From: Bombella saccharophila
Lineage (GTDB): Bacteria > Pseudomonadota > Alphaproteobacteria > Acetobacterales > Acetobacteraceae
NCBI RefSeq assembly: GCF_026385475.1
Contig: NZ_JANIDW010000001.1
Coordinates: 620,001 to 684,000, forward strand
Direction of reading: 5' to 3'
DNA length: 64,000 bases
The translations under genes were made by a program, and so were the position numbers. The notes below the pieces were generated by a model. It made no database searches. It saw only the letters and a list, made by a program, of their open reading frames with translations, and was not told where the DNA came from. Shown piece after piece: positions 57,093 to 64,000 of this stretch. Each line of letters begins with the position of its first letter. Position 1 is the first letter of the stretch.

Positions 57093-57384
57093 CGCCACAC
57101 AACAACTTTCTGTTCTTCGTCAACGCATTGATAATATTGATGCCGCTTTGATTTATATGCTGGCAGAGCGTTTCCGCTGTACTAATGAGGTTGGGCATTT
57201 AAAAGCTGCTACGCATCTCCCCGCCTGTGACCCTGCACGAGAGGCAGAACAAATCCAGCGTTTAAAAAAACTTGCTGAAGATGCTGGGTTAGATATGGCC
57301 TTCACAAAGGCTTTCTTCACATTCCTTGTGGGGGAAGTGGTCGCAAAACATAAAATCATTGCACGCCAAAATCAGGCTAAATAA
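57082..57384 (+). CDS. Chorismate mutase (AroQ class)
   Basis: A 100-residue all-helical enzyme that converts chorismate to prephenate in Phe/Tyr synthesis. Visible motifs are LRQRIDNIDAALIYMLAERF near residue 9 and EVGHLKA near 39, which hold the active-site Arg and Lys; the C-terminal helix runs to the end. The frame extends back to 56965, but the ATG at 57082 is preferred because the conserved helix starts soon after and it limits overlap. It is a monofunctional short form; there is no signal peptide. Confidence 0.88.
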   Translation: MTSNATQQLSVLRQRIDNIDAALIYMLAERFRCTNEVGHLKAATHLPACDPAREAEQIQRLKKLAEDAGLDMAFTKAFFTFLVGEVVAKHKIIARQNQAK

Positions 57385-57524
57385 GCACGGACGGCCTCTA
57401 GCCTGCCATTTTAATATAGGGAAAACCTTTTAATGATATAGGTTTTATCTTATATATTTACTTTTCAAGTTGTTAATTTTTGACTCATATCAAGGGTAGG
57501 TCCCTACCAACTGGAGGTAACAAC
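57385..57524 (+). promoter_or_regulatory. Leader region of sldB with AT-rich promoter zone and palindrome
   Basis: This 140-base gap contains a weak hairpin (AAAACCT 57422-57428 with AGGTTTT 57440-57446), a long AT-rich stretch at about 57445-57480, and a perfect palindrome GGTAGG-TC-CCTACC at 57495-57508. The palindrome lies just before the ribosome binding site GGAGG of sldB and could be an operator. No factor can be named. Confidence 0.35.
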
Positions 57525-57905
57525 GTGCCGTCACCCTCATACCACAAAACCTCATTAGGATTCGCTGACTGGGTTATTTTTGCCCTTGCAGCTATCATTC
57601 TGCTTTTTGGCCTTTATTTCATCATAGGCGGTGTTTGGCTCATTTGGTTGGGTGGGTCATGGTATTACGTCCTATGTGGTATCGTCCTTTTCCTCTCGGG
57701 CTTTTATCTGTTCTGCCGTAGGCCCCTTGGGGCATGGCTCTATCTTCTCGCTTGGGCAGCAACAATCCCATGGACAATTTATGAGGTTGGGTTTGATTGG
57801 TGGGGATGGCTGCCACGCCTTTTTGGTCCCACTTTATTAGCTATTCCTGTCGTGATTTCCCTGCTTTTCCTTATCCGTAAGCAAAGGGAATATCCTCATG
57901 CGTAA
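57525..57905 (+). CDS. sldB: PQQ-dependent polyol (glycerol/sorbitol) dehydrogenase, small membrane subunit
   Basis: A 126-residue membrane protein with four to five hydrophobic segments (WVIFALAAIILLFGLYFI onwards), like the N-terminal membrane domain of quinoprotein glucose dehydrogenase and the SldB subunit of Gluconobacter. SldB anchors the catalytic subunit and takes part in electron transfer to ubiquinone. The frame reaches a TTG at 57480, but GTG at 57525 has GGAGG eight bases upstream and gives 126 residues, the usual SldB length. It overlaps sldA by eight bases (ATGCGTAA). Confidence 0.88.
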   Translation: MPSPSYHKTSLGFADWVIFALAAIILLFGLYFIIGGVWLIWLGGSWYYVLCGIVLFLSGFYLFCRRPLGAWLYLLAWAATIPWTIYEVGFDWWGWLPRLFGPTLLAIPVVISLLFLIRKQREYPHA

Positions 57906-60105
57906 ACATACTTATGCACTCACCGCACTGCTTACTGGGACAATCCTAGGGGCTTCCTTTTTTGTCTCGCCCTCTCTGGCGCAGATTCCGCCGTCAGTTG
58001 AGACACCCGGCCCCGGCAATGCTGATGATTCCTCAGCCGATCCATCTTCCAGCATTTATCACGACCCCGCCCCTAATACCCCTCAAGCACCGGGTGTGAA
58101 TGCGGCAAATCTGCCCGATATTGATGAGCTTCCCATCGACCAGCTTCCACAAGCTGTCCCGCAGGAAAGTGCCAACCCTAAGCCAGAAGACTGGCCCGCT
58201 TATGGCCGAGATGATTCAGCGAGCCGTTATTCACCGCTTACCCAAATCACACCTGCAAATGTTGGCCAGTTAAAACGGGCCTTCGTCTATCATACTGGCA
58301 GCCTTCCGCCAAAAGATAAGGCAAATAAATGGGCCGCAGAGACAACCCCCATTAAGGTTGGGGATTCCCTCTATCTCTGCTCCGCTACAAACGACATGAT
58401 GCGCGTTGATGCCGCAACAGGGCAAGAGAAATGGCATTTCCACTCTCATGAGAGTTATGATGCTATCCCCTACACGGCTGCTTGTAAGGCTGTAACCTAT
58501 TACACCTCCTCCACCAGTGCGGAAGGCCAGCCCTGCCACAATCGCATCATTGAAGCCACGTTAGATAACCGTCTCATCGCTGTTGATGCTGAAGATGGCA
58601 AATTATGCGAAAGCTTCGGCCATGGAGGGCAGGTCAATCTCATGCAGGGGATGGGATGGTCTGTCCCCGGTTTTGTCGCCATGACAAGCCCGCCACCCAT
58701 TATTAATGGCGTTATTGTCGTCAATCATGAAGTGTTAGATGGCCAACGCCGTTGGGCTCCCTCTGGCGTTATTCGTGGATATGATGCTGAGAGCGGTAAG
58801 TTCCTCTGGGCGTGGGATGTCAATAATCCCGATAATCACCATCAGCCTGATAAAGACCATTTCTATAGCCGAGGCACGCCTAATTCTTGGGCCGCAATGA
58901 CAGGCGATAACGCGCTAGGCCTTGTATATGTCCCTACAGGCAACTCCGCTGCGGATTATTATAGTGCAATGCGCAGCGAGGCGGAAAATAAAGTCTCCTC
59001 CGCCGTTGTCGCTCTGGATGTCCGCACAGGTGAGCCGCGCTGGGTCTTCCAAACAGTTCATAAAGATGTGTGGGATTACGATATTGGCTCTCAGCCCACA
59101 TTATTCGACTACCATGCTGATGATGGCACCATCATCCCTGCCCTCATCATGCCAACCAAACGGGGGCAGACCTTCATCCTAGACCGCCGCACGGGCAAAC
59201 CTTTGCCAGACTTCCCCGTGGTGGAAAAACCCGCCCCAAGCCCCGGCTTTGTGAAGGATGACCCACGCTCCCCTACACAGCCTTGGTCCATCGGGGTGCC
59301 ACGTCTTGGTATCCCCAAAATGACAGAGGAAGGAACATGGGGCATTTCTCCGCTGGATCAGCTGGCATGCCGTATCAAGTTCCGTCAGGCGCATTATGTG
59401 GGTGAGTTTACGCCGCCTACCATTAAGCAGCCATGGTTGGAATATCCCGGTTATAACGGGGGAAGCGATTGGGGAAGTATTGCCTATAACCCTCAGACAG
59501 GCATCTTACTGGCGAATTGGAATAATTTGCCTATGTATGACCAGCTCGTCAGCCGTAAAGTGGCCGATAAGATGGGGCTTATCCCTATCGACTCTCCGCA
59601 ATATAACCCGTCTGGCGGTGGTGCAGAAGGTAATGGTGCCCAGGCCCAAACACCTTATGGGATTGTCGTAACACCTTATTGGAATAGCTTTACGAAGATT
59701 ATGTGCAATGCCCCGCCTTATGGCATGGTCACGGCGATTGACCTCAAAGCCCATAAGGTTCTTTGGCAAAAACCATTTGGAACAGCACGCGCTAATGGGC
59801 CGTGGGGCCTGCCGACTGGCCTGCCTCTCACCGTTGGTACGCCTAATAACGGTGGCCCTGTGATAACCGCTGGTGGCGTTGCCTTCATCGGTGCCTCTAC
59901 CGATAATCTGCTCCATGCCATTGATGTAAAAACCGGCAGAACACTTTGGACAGATGTTCTCCCCGGCGGCGGACAAGCGAACGCTATGACCTATGCTGTG
60001 AATGGCCGCCAATATGTAGCTATCATGGCTGGGGGGCATCACTTTATGCGTAGCCCCGTCTCTGACGCGCTGGTTGTGTACGCGCTGCCAGAAGAAGGAA
60101 AATAA
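57898..60105 (+). CDS. sldA: PQQ-dependent polyol dehydrogenase, large subunit (copy 1)
   Basis: A 735-residue quinoprotein of the SldA/membrane glucose dehydrogenase type. It has a signal peptide (ending near SLAQ at residue 29) and an eight-bladed PQQ propeller with DWPAYGRDD, NDMMRVDAATGQEKWHF, GTPNSWAAMTGDNALGLVYVPTGN and TVHKDVWDYDIGSQP motifs. It oxidises sugars alcohols such as glycerol, sorbitol or gluconate in the periplasm and passes electrons to ubiquinone. It is coupled to sldB. A second copy at 60241-62439 is very similar over much of its length. Substrate cannot be read from the sequence. Confidence 0.9.
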   Translation: MRKHTYALTALLTGTILGASFFVSPSLAQIPPSVETPGPGNADDSSADPSSSIYHDPAPNTPQAPGVNAANLPDIDELPIDQLPQAVPQESANPKPEDWPAYGRDDSASRYSPLTQITPANVGQLKRAFVYHTGSLPPKDKANKWAAETTPIKVGDSLYLCSATNDMMRVDAATGQEKWHFHSHESYDAIPYTAACKAVTYYTSSTSAEGQPCHNRIIEATLDNRLIAVDAEDGKLCESFGHGGQVNLMQGMGWSVPGFVAMTSPPPIINGVIVVNHEVLDGQRRWAPSGVIRGYDAESGKFLWAWDVNNPDNHHQPDKDHFYSRGTPNSWAAMTGDNALGLVYVPTGNSAADYYSAMRSEAENKVSSAVVALDVRTGEPRWVFQTVHKDVWDYDIGSQPTLFDYHADDGTIIPALIMPTKRGQTFILDRRTGKPLPDFPVVEKPAPSPGFVKDDPRSPTQPWSIGVPRLGIPKMTEEGTWGISPLDQLACRIKFRQAHYVGEFTPPTIKQPWLEYPGYNGGSDWGSIAYNPQTGILLANWNNLPMYDQLVSRKVADKMGLIPIDSPQYNPSGGGAEGNGAQAQTPYGIVVTPYWNSFTKIMCNAPPYGMVTAIDLKAHKVLWQKPFGTARANGPWGLPTGLPLTVGTPNNGGPVITAGGVAFIGASTDNLLHAIDVKTGRTLWTDVLPGGGQANAMTYAVNGRQYVAIMAGGHHFMRSPVSDALVVYALPEEGK

Positions 60106-60116
60106 ATAACCTTTCG

Positions 60117-60155
60117 GCGTTTAAGGTCATATCTCATCAATATGGCCTTAAACGC
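60117..60155. repeat. Inverted repeat between the two sldA copies
   Basis: GCGTTTAAGGTCATAT (60117-60132) pairs with ATATGGCCTTAAACGC (60140-60155), a 16-base-pair stem with one G-T pair and a seven-base loop. There is no T tract after it, so it is not a strong terminator; it could be an mRNA-stabilising or attenuating hairpin between the two genes. Confidence 0.7.
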
Positions 60156-60240
60156 TACGGTGCCTCTGCCTACGCAGAATCAGCCTCGTTTATAGGGAAT
60201 GACCGCCCCTTAAGCTTCATCTCCCAAAAGGACACCCAAA

Positions 60241-62439
60241 ATGCGTAATTCAGCCCCTTTGCTCGGTCTCCTTCTAGGTGGGACCATCCTTGGTGCTTCT
60301 ATAGCCTTCGCACAAACTCCCGCGCCGCAAGACACATCCCCAAGTACTGCGCATCAAACTATGCCAAAGGAACTGACGGAATCGAGTCTGTTCCATCCCC
60401 CTGCGCCAGACACACCACAAGCACCGGGTGTGAATGCGGCGAATCTGCCCGATATTGATGAGCTTCCCATCGACCAGCTTCCACAAGCTGTCCCGCAGGA
60501 AAGTGCCAACCCTAAGCCAGAAGACTGGCCCGCTTATGGCCGAGATGACAAAGCCACGCGCTACTCCCCTCTCGCCCAAATTACGCCTGAGAATGTGGGG
60601 AAACTTCAGCGGGTCTTTACCTATCACACAGGCGCACTCATCCCTAAAGGGAAGCTGAATAGATTAGCGCCTGAAACAACCCCCATTAAAATTGGGGATT
60701 CCCTCTATCTCTGCTCCGCCTCTAACGACATGATGCGCGTTGACGCCGCAACAGGGCAGGAGAAATGGCATTTTCACTCTCATGAGAGTTATGACGCCAT
60801 CCCCTTTACCTCAGCCTGTAAGGCCGTGACGTATTTTACCTCCTCAACGACGCCAGAAGGGCAGCCCTGCCATAATCGCATCATTGAAGGCACATTAGAT
60901 AACCGCCTCATCGCTGTTGATGCTGAAGATGGCAAATTATGCGAGAGCTTCGGCCATGGGGGGCAAGTTAATCTCATGCAAGGGATGGGATGGTCCGTCC
61001 CGCGTTTTGTTGGTGTGACAAGCCCATCCCCCATTATTAATGGCGTTGTTGTCGTCAATCATGAAGTGTTAGATGGCCAACGCCGTTGGGCTCCCTCTGG
61101 CGTTATTCGTGGATATGATGCTGAGAGCGGTAAGTTCCTCTGGGCGTGGGATGTCAATAATCCCGATAATCACCATCAGCCTGATAAAGACCATTTCTAT
61201 AGCCGAGGCACGCCTAATTCTTGGGCTGCGATGACAGGTGATAACGCCCTAGGCCTTGTCTATGTCCCTACGGGTAACTCCGCTGCGGATTATTATAGTG
61301 CAATGCGCAGCGAGGCGGAAAATAAAGTCTCCTCCGCCGTTGTCGCTCTGGATGTCCGCACAGGTGAGCCGCGCTGGGTCTTCCAAACAGTTCATAAAGA
61401 TGTGTGGGATTACGATATTGGATCCCAAGCGACCCTTTTCGACTATCATGCTGATGATGGCACCATCATCCCTGCCCTCATCATGCCAACCAAACGGGGG
61501 CAGACCTTCATCCTAGACCGCCGCACGGGCAAACCTTTGCCAGACTTCCCCGTGGTGGAAAAACCAGCCCCAAGCCCCGGCTTTGTGAAGGATGACCCGC
61601 GCTCCCCTACACAGCCTTGGTCCATTGGGGTGCCACGCTTCGGCTTCCCGAACCTTACCGAAGCCGATATGTGGGGAGCCTCCCCGCTGGACCAGCTGGC
61701 ATGCCGCATTAAGTTCCGTCAGGCGCATTATGTGGGTGAGTTTACGCCGCCTACCATTAAGCAACCATGGATTGAGGACCCCGGCTATAATGGGGGGAAT
61801 GATTGGGGCAGCGTTTCTTACAACCCGCAAACGGGCATTCTATTCTCCAACTGGAGCCACATGCCCATGTATGACCAGCTTGTCAGCCGTAAAGAAGCCG
61901 ATAAGTTGAAGCTCTTCCCCATTGATGTACCAGAATATACACCTCGCCACGGCATCACCGCAGGCAATGCCTCACAAGCTGAAACCCCCTATGGCGCGGT
62001 TGTTGGTCCCTTCTGGAACACCTTTACAAGGATGATGTGCAATGCCCCACCTTATGGCATGGTCACTGCGATTGACCTCAAAGCCCATAAGGTTCTTTGG
62101 CAAAAACCATTCGGGACAGCGCGCGCCAATGGGCCATGGGGCATACCGACTGGCCTGCCTCTCACCATCGGTACACCTAATAATGGGGGGTCGTTGATGA
62201 CAGCAGGCGGCCTCGCCTTCATCGGTGCTTCGAGCGATAATCTGCTCCATGCCATTGATGTAAAAACCGGCAAAACACTTTGGACGGATGTTCTCCCGGG
62301 TGGGGGGCAAGCGAACCCAATGACCTATGCTGTGAATGGTCGCCAATATGTAGCGATCATGGCTGGCGGGCATCATCTTATGGGTACACCCGTCTCTGAC
62401 GCGCTTGTTGTGTACGCGCTGCCAGAGGCCAATAAGTAA
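60241..62439 (+). CDS. PQQ-dependent polyol dehydrogenase, large subunit (copy 2)
   Basis: A 732-residue paralogue of the upstream sldA with its own signal peptide (ending near AFAQ at residue 25) and AAAGGA before the ATG. It has the same PQQ propeller motifs, but differs in the segment after the signal, in residues 105-135, and in the C-terminal third (PRFGFPNLTEADMWG, PEYTPRHGI). Long blocks are nearly identical in DNA to copy 1, so they were recently duplicated or homogenised. There is no second sldB, so both large subunits may share one. Substrate may differ; that is inference. Confidence 0.88.
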   Translation: MRNSAPLLGLLLGGTILGASIAFAQTPAPQDTSPSTAHQTMPKELTESSLFHPPAPDTPQAPGVNAANLPDIDELPIDQLPQAVPQESANPKPEDWPAYGRDDKATRYSPLAQITPENVGKLQRVFTYHTGALIPKGKLNRLAPETTPIKIGDSLYLCSASNDMMRVDAATGQEKWHFHSHESYDAIPFTSACKAVTYFTSSTTPEGQPCHNRIIEGTLDNRLIAVDAEDGKLCESFGHGGQVNLMQGMGWSVPRFVGVTSPSPIINGVVVVNHEVLDGQRRWAPSGVIRGYDAESGKFLWAWDVNNPDNHHQPDKDHFYSRGTPNSWAAMTGDNALGLVYVPTGNSAADYYSAMRSEAENKVSSAVVALDVRTGEPRWVFQTVHKDVWDYDIGSQATLFDYHADDGTIIPALIMPTKRGQTFILDRRTGKPLPDFPVVEKPAPSPGFVKDDPRSPTQPWSIGVPRFGFPNLTEADMWGASPLDQLACRIKFRQAHYVGEFTPPTIKQPWIEDPGYNGGNDWGSVSYNPQTGILFSNWSHMPMYDQLVSRKEADKLKLFPIDVPEYTPRHGITAGNASQAETPYGAVVGPFWNTFTRMMCNAPPYGMVTAIDLKAHKVLWQKPFGTARANGPWGIPTGLPLTIGTPNNGGSLMTAGGLAFIGASSDNLLHAIDVKTGKTLWTDVLPGGGQANPMTYAVNGRQYVAIMAGGHHLMGTPVSDALVVYALPEANK

Positions 62440-62452
62440 AATACGCCCAAAT

Positions 62453-62487
62453 AAAAAGCGGAGCTCCGAGGGGGAGTTCCGCTTTTT
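62453..62487. terminator. Bidirectional terminator after the second sldA copy
   Basis: A 15-base-pair stem AAAAAGCGGAGCTCC with GGAGTTCCGCTTTTT (62453-62467 with 62473-62487), with one G-T pair and a five-base loop. It lies between convergent genes. Confidence 0.9.
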
Positions 62488-62506
62488 ATGGCCGAAATTG
62501 ATAAGC

Positions 62507-62761
62507 TCAGCGCGGGTTAGTAGGGGGACAATTACATCCGCGTGTTGGGGCCTGTGACCGCCTAACGATATGATGGTCGATCCATTCCGAAACTAAAAGC
62601 CGCGCCTCCGGCAATGAAGCCTCAGGATGATGAATCCTGTAAAGAGTCGTGCAGGCAGCAAAGATCTTCATCTCATTCTGCCCCATATCATGCAGCTCTT
62701 GATAAGCTGTAATTACGGCGCGTTCGCATTTACGACCGATACGACCTGTATCAACTTTCAT
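62507..62761 (-). CDS. Small protein of unknown function
   Basis: An 84-residue protein I do not recognise. It is basic and helical, with a Cys at residue 12 and a CNCPP motif near the C-terminus, and no signal peptide or membrane segment. A terminator lies directly downstream, and a separate 200-base region lies upstream, so it could be an independent gene. The many possible shadow frames of the region argue for caution, but it fits the space between two convergent units and has no competing gene. Confidence 0.5.
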   Translation of the reverse strand: MKVDTGRIGRKCERAVITAYQELHDMGQNEMKIFAACTTLYRIHHPEASLPEARLLVSEWIDHHIVRRSQAPTRGCNCPPTNPR

Positions 62762-62831
62762 ATCCTATAACCCCTACGATACCCTGTTTCTCCCAAAGGA
62801 TACCCGCGTGAACAAAGACTTACCCTCTTTA

Positions 62832-62929
62832 TCGCTCTGACCTATAACAGAGTAAAGCATCATTAATAAGAGAATGGGAAAAAAGACATCTTTCCCCTAC
62901 CCCTATCCCCTTCTAACGGGTAGATGTCT
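62832..62929 (+). promoter_or_regulatory. Leader with two hairpins upstream of pyrE
   Basis: The region ahead of pyrE contains CTCTG...CAGAG (near 62835-62852) and a longer stem in which AGACATCT and CTACCC (62884-62891, 62897-62902) pair with GGGTAGATGTCT (62918-62929), with a five-base bulge. The second lies about 36 bases before the pyrE start. It may be a regulatory leader; no known riboswitch class is recognised. Confidence 0.3.
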
Positions 62930-62965
62930 CCAAAGGAACCATTTTTCGAGATTATGGAGAGAATA

Positions 62966-63709
62966 ATGTCCTCAACTGGCACTGCCCCCACTCTGGGGCC
63001 TCGTCTCACGCAATGGGACCGCGATGCCGCCCTCACAACAGCGCGCATCCTGCTGGAGATTAAGGCCATTAACTTCCGCCCTAGTGAGCCTTATACCCTC
63101 ACCTCTGGGTGGAAATCTCCTGTTTATATCGACTGCCGCAAGATTATCTTCTTCCCCCGCGCCCGCACAAAATTGATGGAACTGGCCGTGGAGAAGATTG
63201 GCCGTCATATCGGTTATGAGAGCATTGATGCCGTTGTGGGGGGGGAGACAGCCGGGATTCCTTTCTCCGCATGGATTGCCGACCGTTTAATGACACCTAT
63301 GGCCTATGTTCGCAAAAAACCCAAAGGCTTTGGCCGTAATGCCCAAATTGAGGGCGATGTGCCAGAGGGTATGCGCACTTTGTTGGTCGAAGACCTCACA
63401 ACCGATGGGGCCTCCAAGATTCGCTTCGCTAACGCACTGCGTAAAGCTGGGGCGATTGTGGACCATACCTTTGTGGTCTTTTTTTACGGCGTCTTCCCCG
63501 GTGCGCAAAAAACCTTACAGGATATGGGCATTAGCCTCCATGCGCTTTGCACGTGGTGGGACGTGCTAGAAGCCTGTGCAGATGGACAATATTTCTCCAC
63601 CGAGGATAGCGCAGAAGTCCGCCGCTTTTTGGAGGACCCTTGCGGTTGGTCCAAAGCACATGGCGGTGTTAGCAGCGCAGAAGAAGCCCTCGCTTTTAAA
63701 CAAGGCTAA
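62966..63709 (+). CDS. pyrE: Orotate phosphoribosyltransferase
   Basis: A 247-residue enzyme that joins orotate to PRPP in pyrimidine synthesis. Motifs are YTLTSGWKSPVYIDCRK near residue 37, VVGGETAGIPFSAW near 91 and the PRPP loop LLVEDLTTDGAS near 137. The longest frame starts at 62924, but the ATG at 62966 has GGAGA eight bases upstream and is preferred. The sequence is longer than E. coli PyrE by about 30 residues at the C-terminus, as in related alphaproteobacteria. It precedes murI by 26 bases. Confidence 0.96.
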   Translation: MSSTGTAPTLGPRLTQWDRDAALTTARILLEIKAINFRPSEPYTLTSGWKSPVYIDCRKIIFFPRARTKLMELAVEKIGRHIGYESIDAVVGGETAGIPFSAWIADRLMTPMAYVRKKPKGFGRNAQIEGDVPEGMRTLLVEDLTTDGASKIRFANALRKAGAIVDHTFVVFFYGVFPGAQKTLQDMGISLHALCTWWDVLEACADGQYFSTEDSAEVRRFLEDPCGWSKAHGGVSSAEEALAFKQG

Positions 63710-63735
63710 GGCCTACGCCTTATAGGGATTCACTG

Positions 63736-64000
63736 ATGCCGAATACATCACCCCCTCGTATTCTTGTCTTTGATTCCGGCATTGGGGGGCTTGGGGTGGT
63801 GCAGGCTCTGCGGAGCCTCGCCCCCTCCCTCACGCTAGATTATCTCGCTGATACAGCGCTTTTTCCCTATGGGGAGCAAGATGATGACTTCTTGCGGGAG
63901 CGCATTACCCAGCTTATCTGCCATGCCTGCGCTTTATTACAACCTACTCTGGTCATAATCGCCTGTAATACTGCAAGTACCTTAGCCCTCGCCCCTCTGC
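63736..64000 (+). CDS. murI: Glutamate racemase, 3' end outside window
   Basis: The first 88 residues are visible. FDSGIGGLGVVQ contains the first catalytic region with Asp, DTALFPYGE follows, and ACNTAST near residue 79 contains the catalytic cysteine. The enzyme makes D-glutamate for peptidoglycan without PLP. The gene starts with ATG after pyrE, with which it is probably co-transcribed. It runs past base 64000. Confidence 0.93.
   Translation, partial: MPNTSPPRILVFDSGIGGLGVVQALRSLAPSLTLDYLADTALFPYGEQDDDFLRERITQLICHACALLQPTLVIIACNTASTLALAPL

Noticed and set aside
59506-60042. 178-residue minus-strand frame inside sldA (and a similar one in the second copy)
   Set aside because: It is antisense to a well-supported quinoprotein, and its repeat in copy 2 simply follows the duplicated DNA.
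1-64000. tRNA genes, CRISPR arrays, insertion sequences, prophage
   Set aside because: None was found in the gaps; the gaps are short and hold hairpins or promoter-like sequence only.

Overview
The window is a gene-dense stretch of an alphaproteobacterial chromosome, most likely an acetic acid bacterium (Acetobacteraceae) of lower G+C content. The evidence is an sldB-sldA type PQQ polyol dehydrogenase with a second sldA copy, a bacterial sphingolipid locus, an unusually long SMC, and the miaB-phoH-ybeY-corC and tamA-tamB orders. The genus cannot be fixed from the sequence alone. I see no tRNA or rRNA gene, CRISPR array, insertion sequence or prophage, and no gene-free stretch over 300 bases. 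Seven convergent gene pairs are separated by clear hairpin terminators.

Layout. 1-4.7 kb: the 3' part of a Na+/H+ antiporter with a fused cyclic-nucleotide-binding-like domain, a divergent POT-family transporter and alanine racemase. 4.9-17 kb: an AT-richer sphingolipid/lipid island with acyl-ACP ligase, a dedicated ACP, serine palmitoyltransferase, a lipid kinase overlapping a TAM41-like cytidylyltransferase, a metallophosphoesterase, an LptF/LptG pair, a fatty acid/sphingoid hydroxylase, a nucleotidyltransferase, a protein resembling the N-terminal domain of glucosamine inositolphosphorylceramide transferase, an inositol-monophosphatase-type enzyme and a SYLF lipid-binding protein. 17.7-26.2 kb: mltG, fabF, acpP, fabG, fabD and an OpuAC-like protein in one minus-strand run, then an M13 peptidase and an acyl-ACP-desaturase-like diiron protein. 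26.3-33 kb: bioB, then a five-gene MCE lipid transport operon in which the ATPase and the cyclase-like sensor have both lost key catalytic residues.

33-46 kb: ygfZ-hisI, the glutathione-dependent formaldehyde pair, bestrophin, carD, an SDR oxidoreductase, YceI, and tamB/tamA. 46-57.4 kb: an acyltransferase, miaB-phoH-ybeY-corC, a DsbA-like protein, smc, a PPP-type phosphatase and chorismate mutase. 57.5-62.4 kb: sldB, sldA and a second sldA with mosaic identity. 62.5-64 kb: a small unknown gene, pyrE and the start of murI.

Much of the window concerns the cell envelope. The two most interesting parts are the sphingolipid island, whose kinase/cytidylyltransferase/hydroxylase/inositol-related genes and LptFG pair suggest a complete headgroup-addition and export route, and the MCE operon, whose NBD lacks a Walker A motif and whose CACHE-GAF-cyclase protein lacks the metal-binding aspartates. 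Functional links are inferred from motifs and gene context; no database search could be run.
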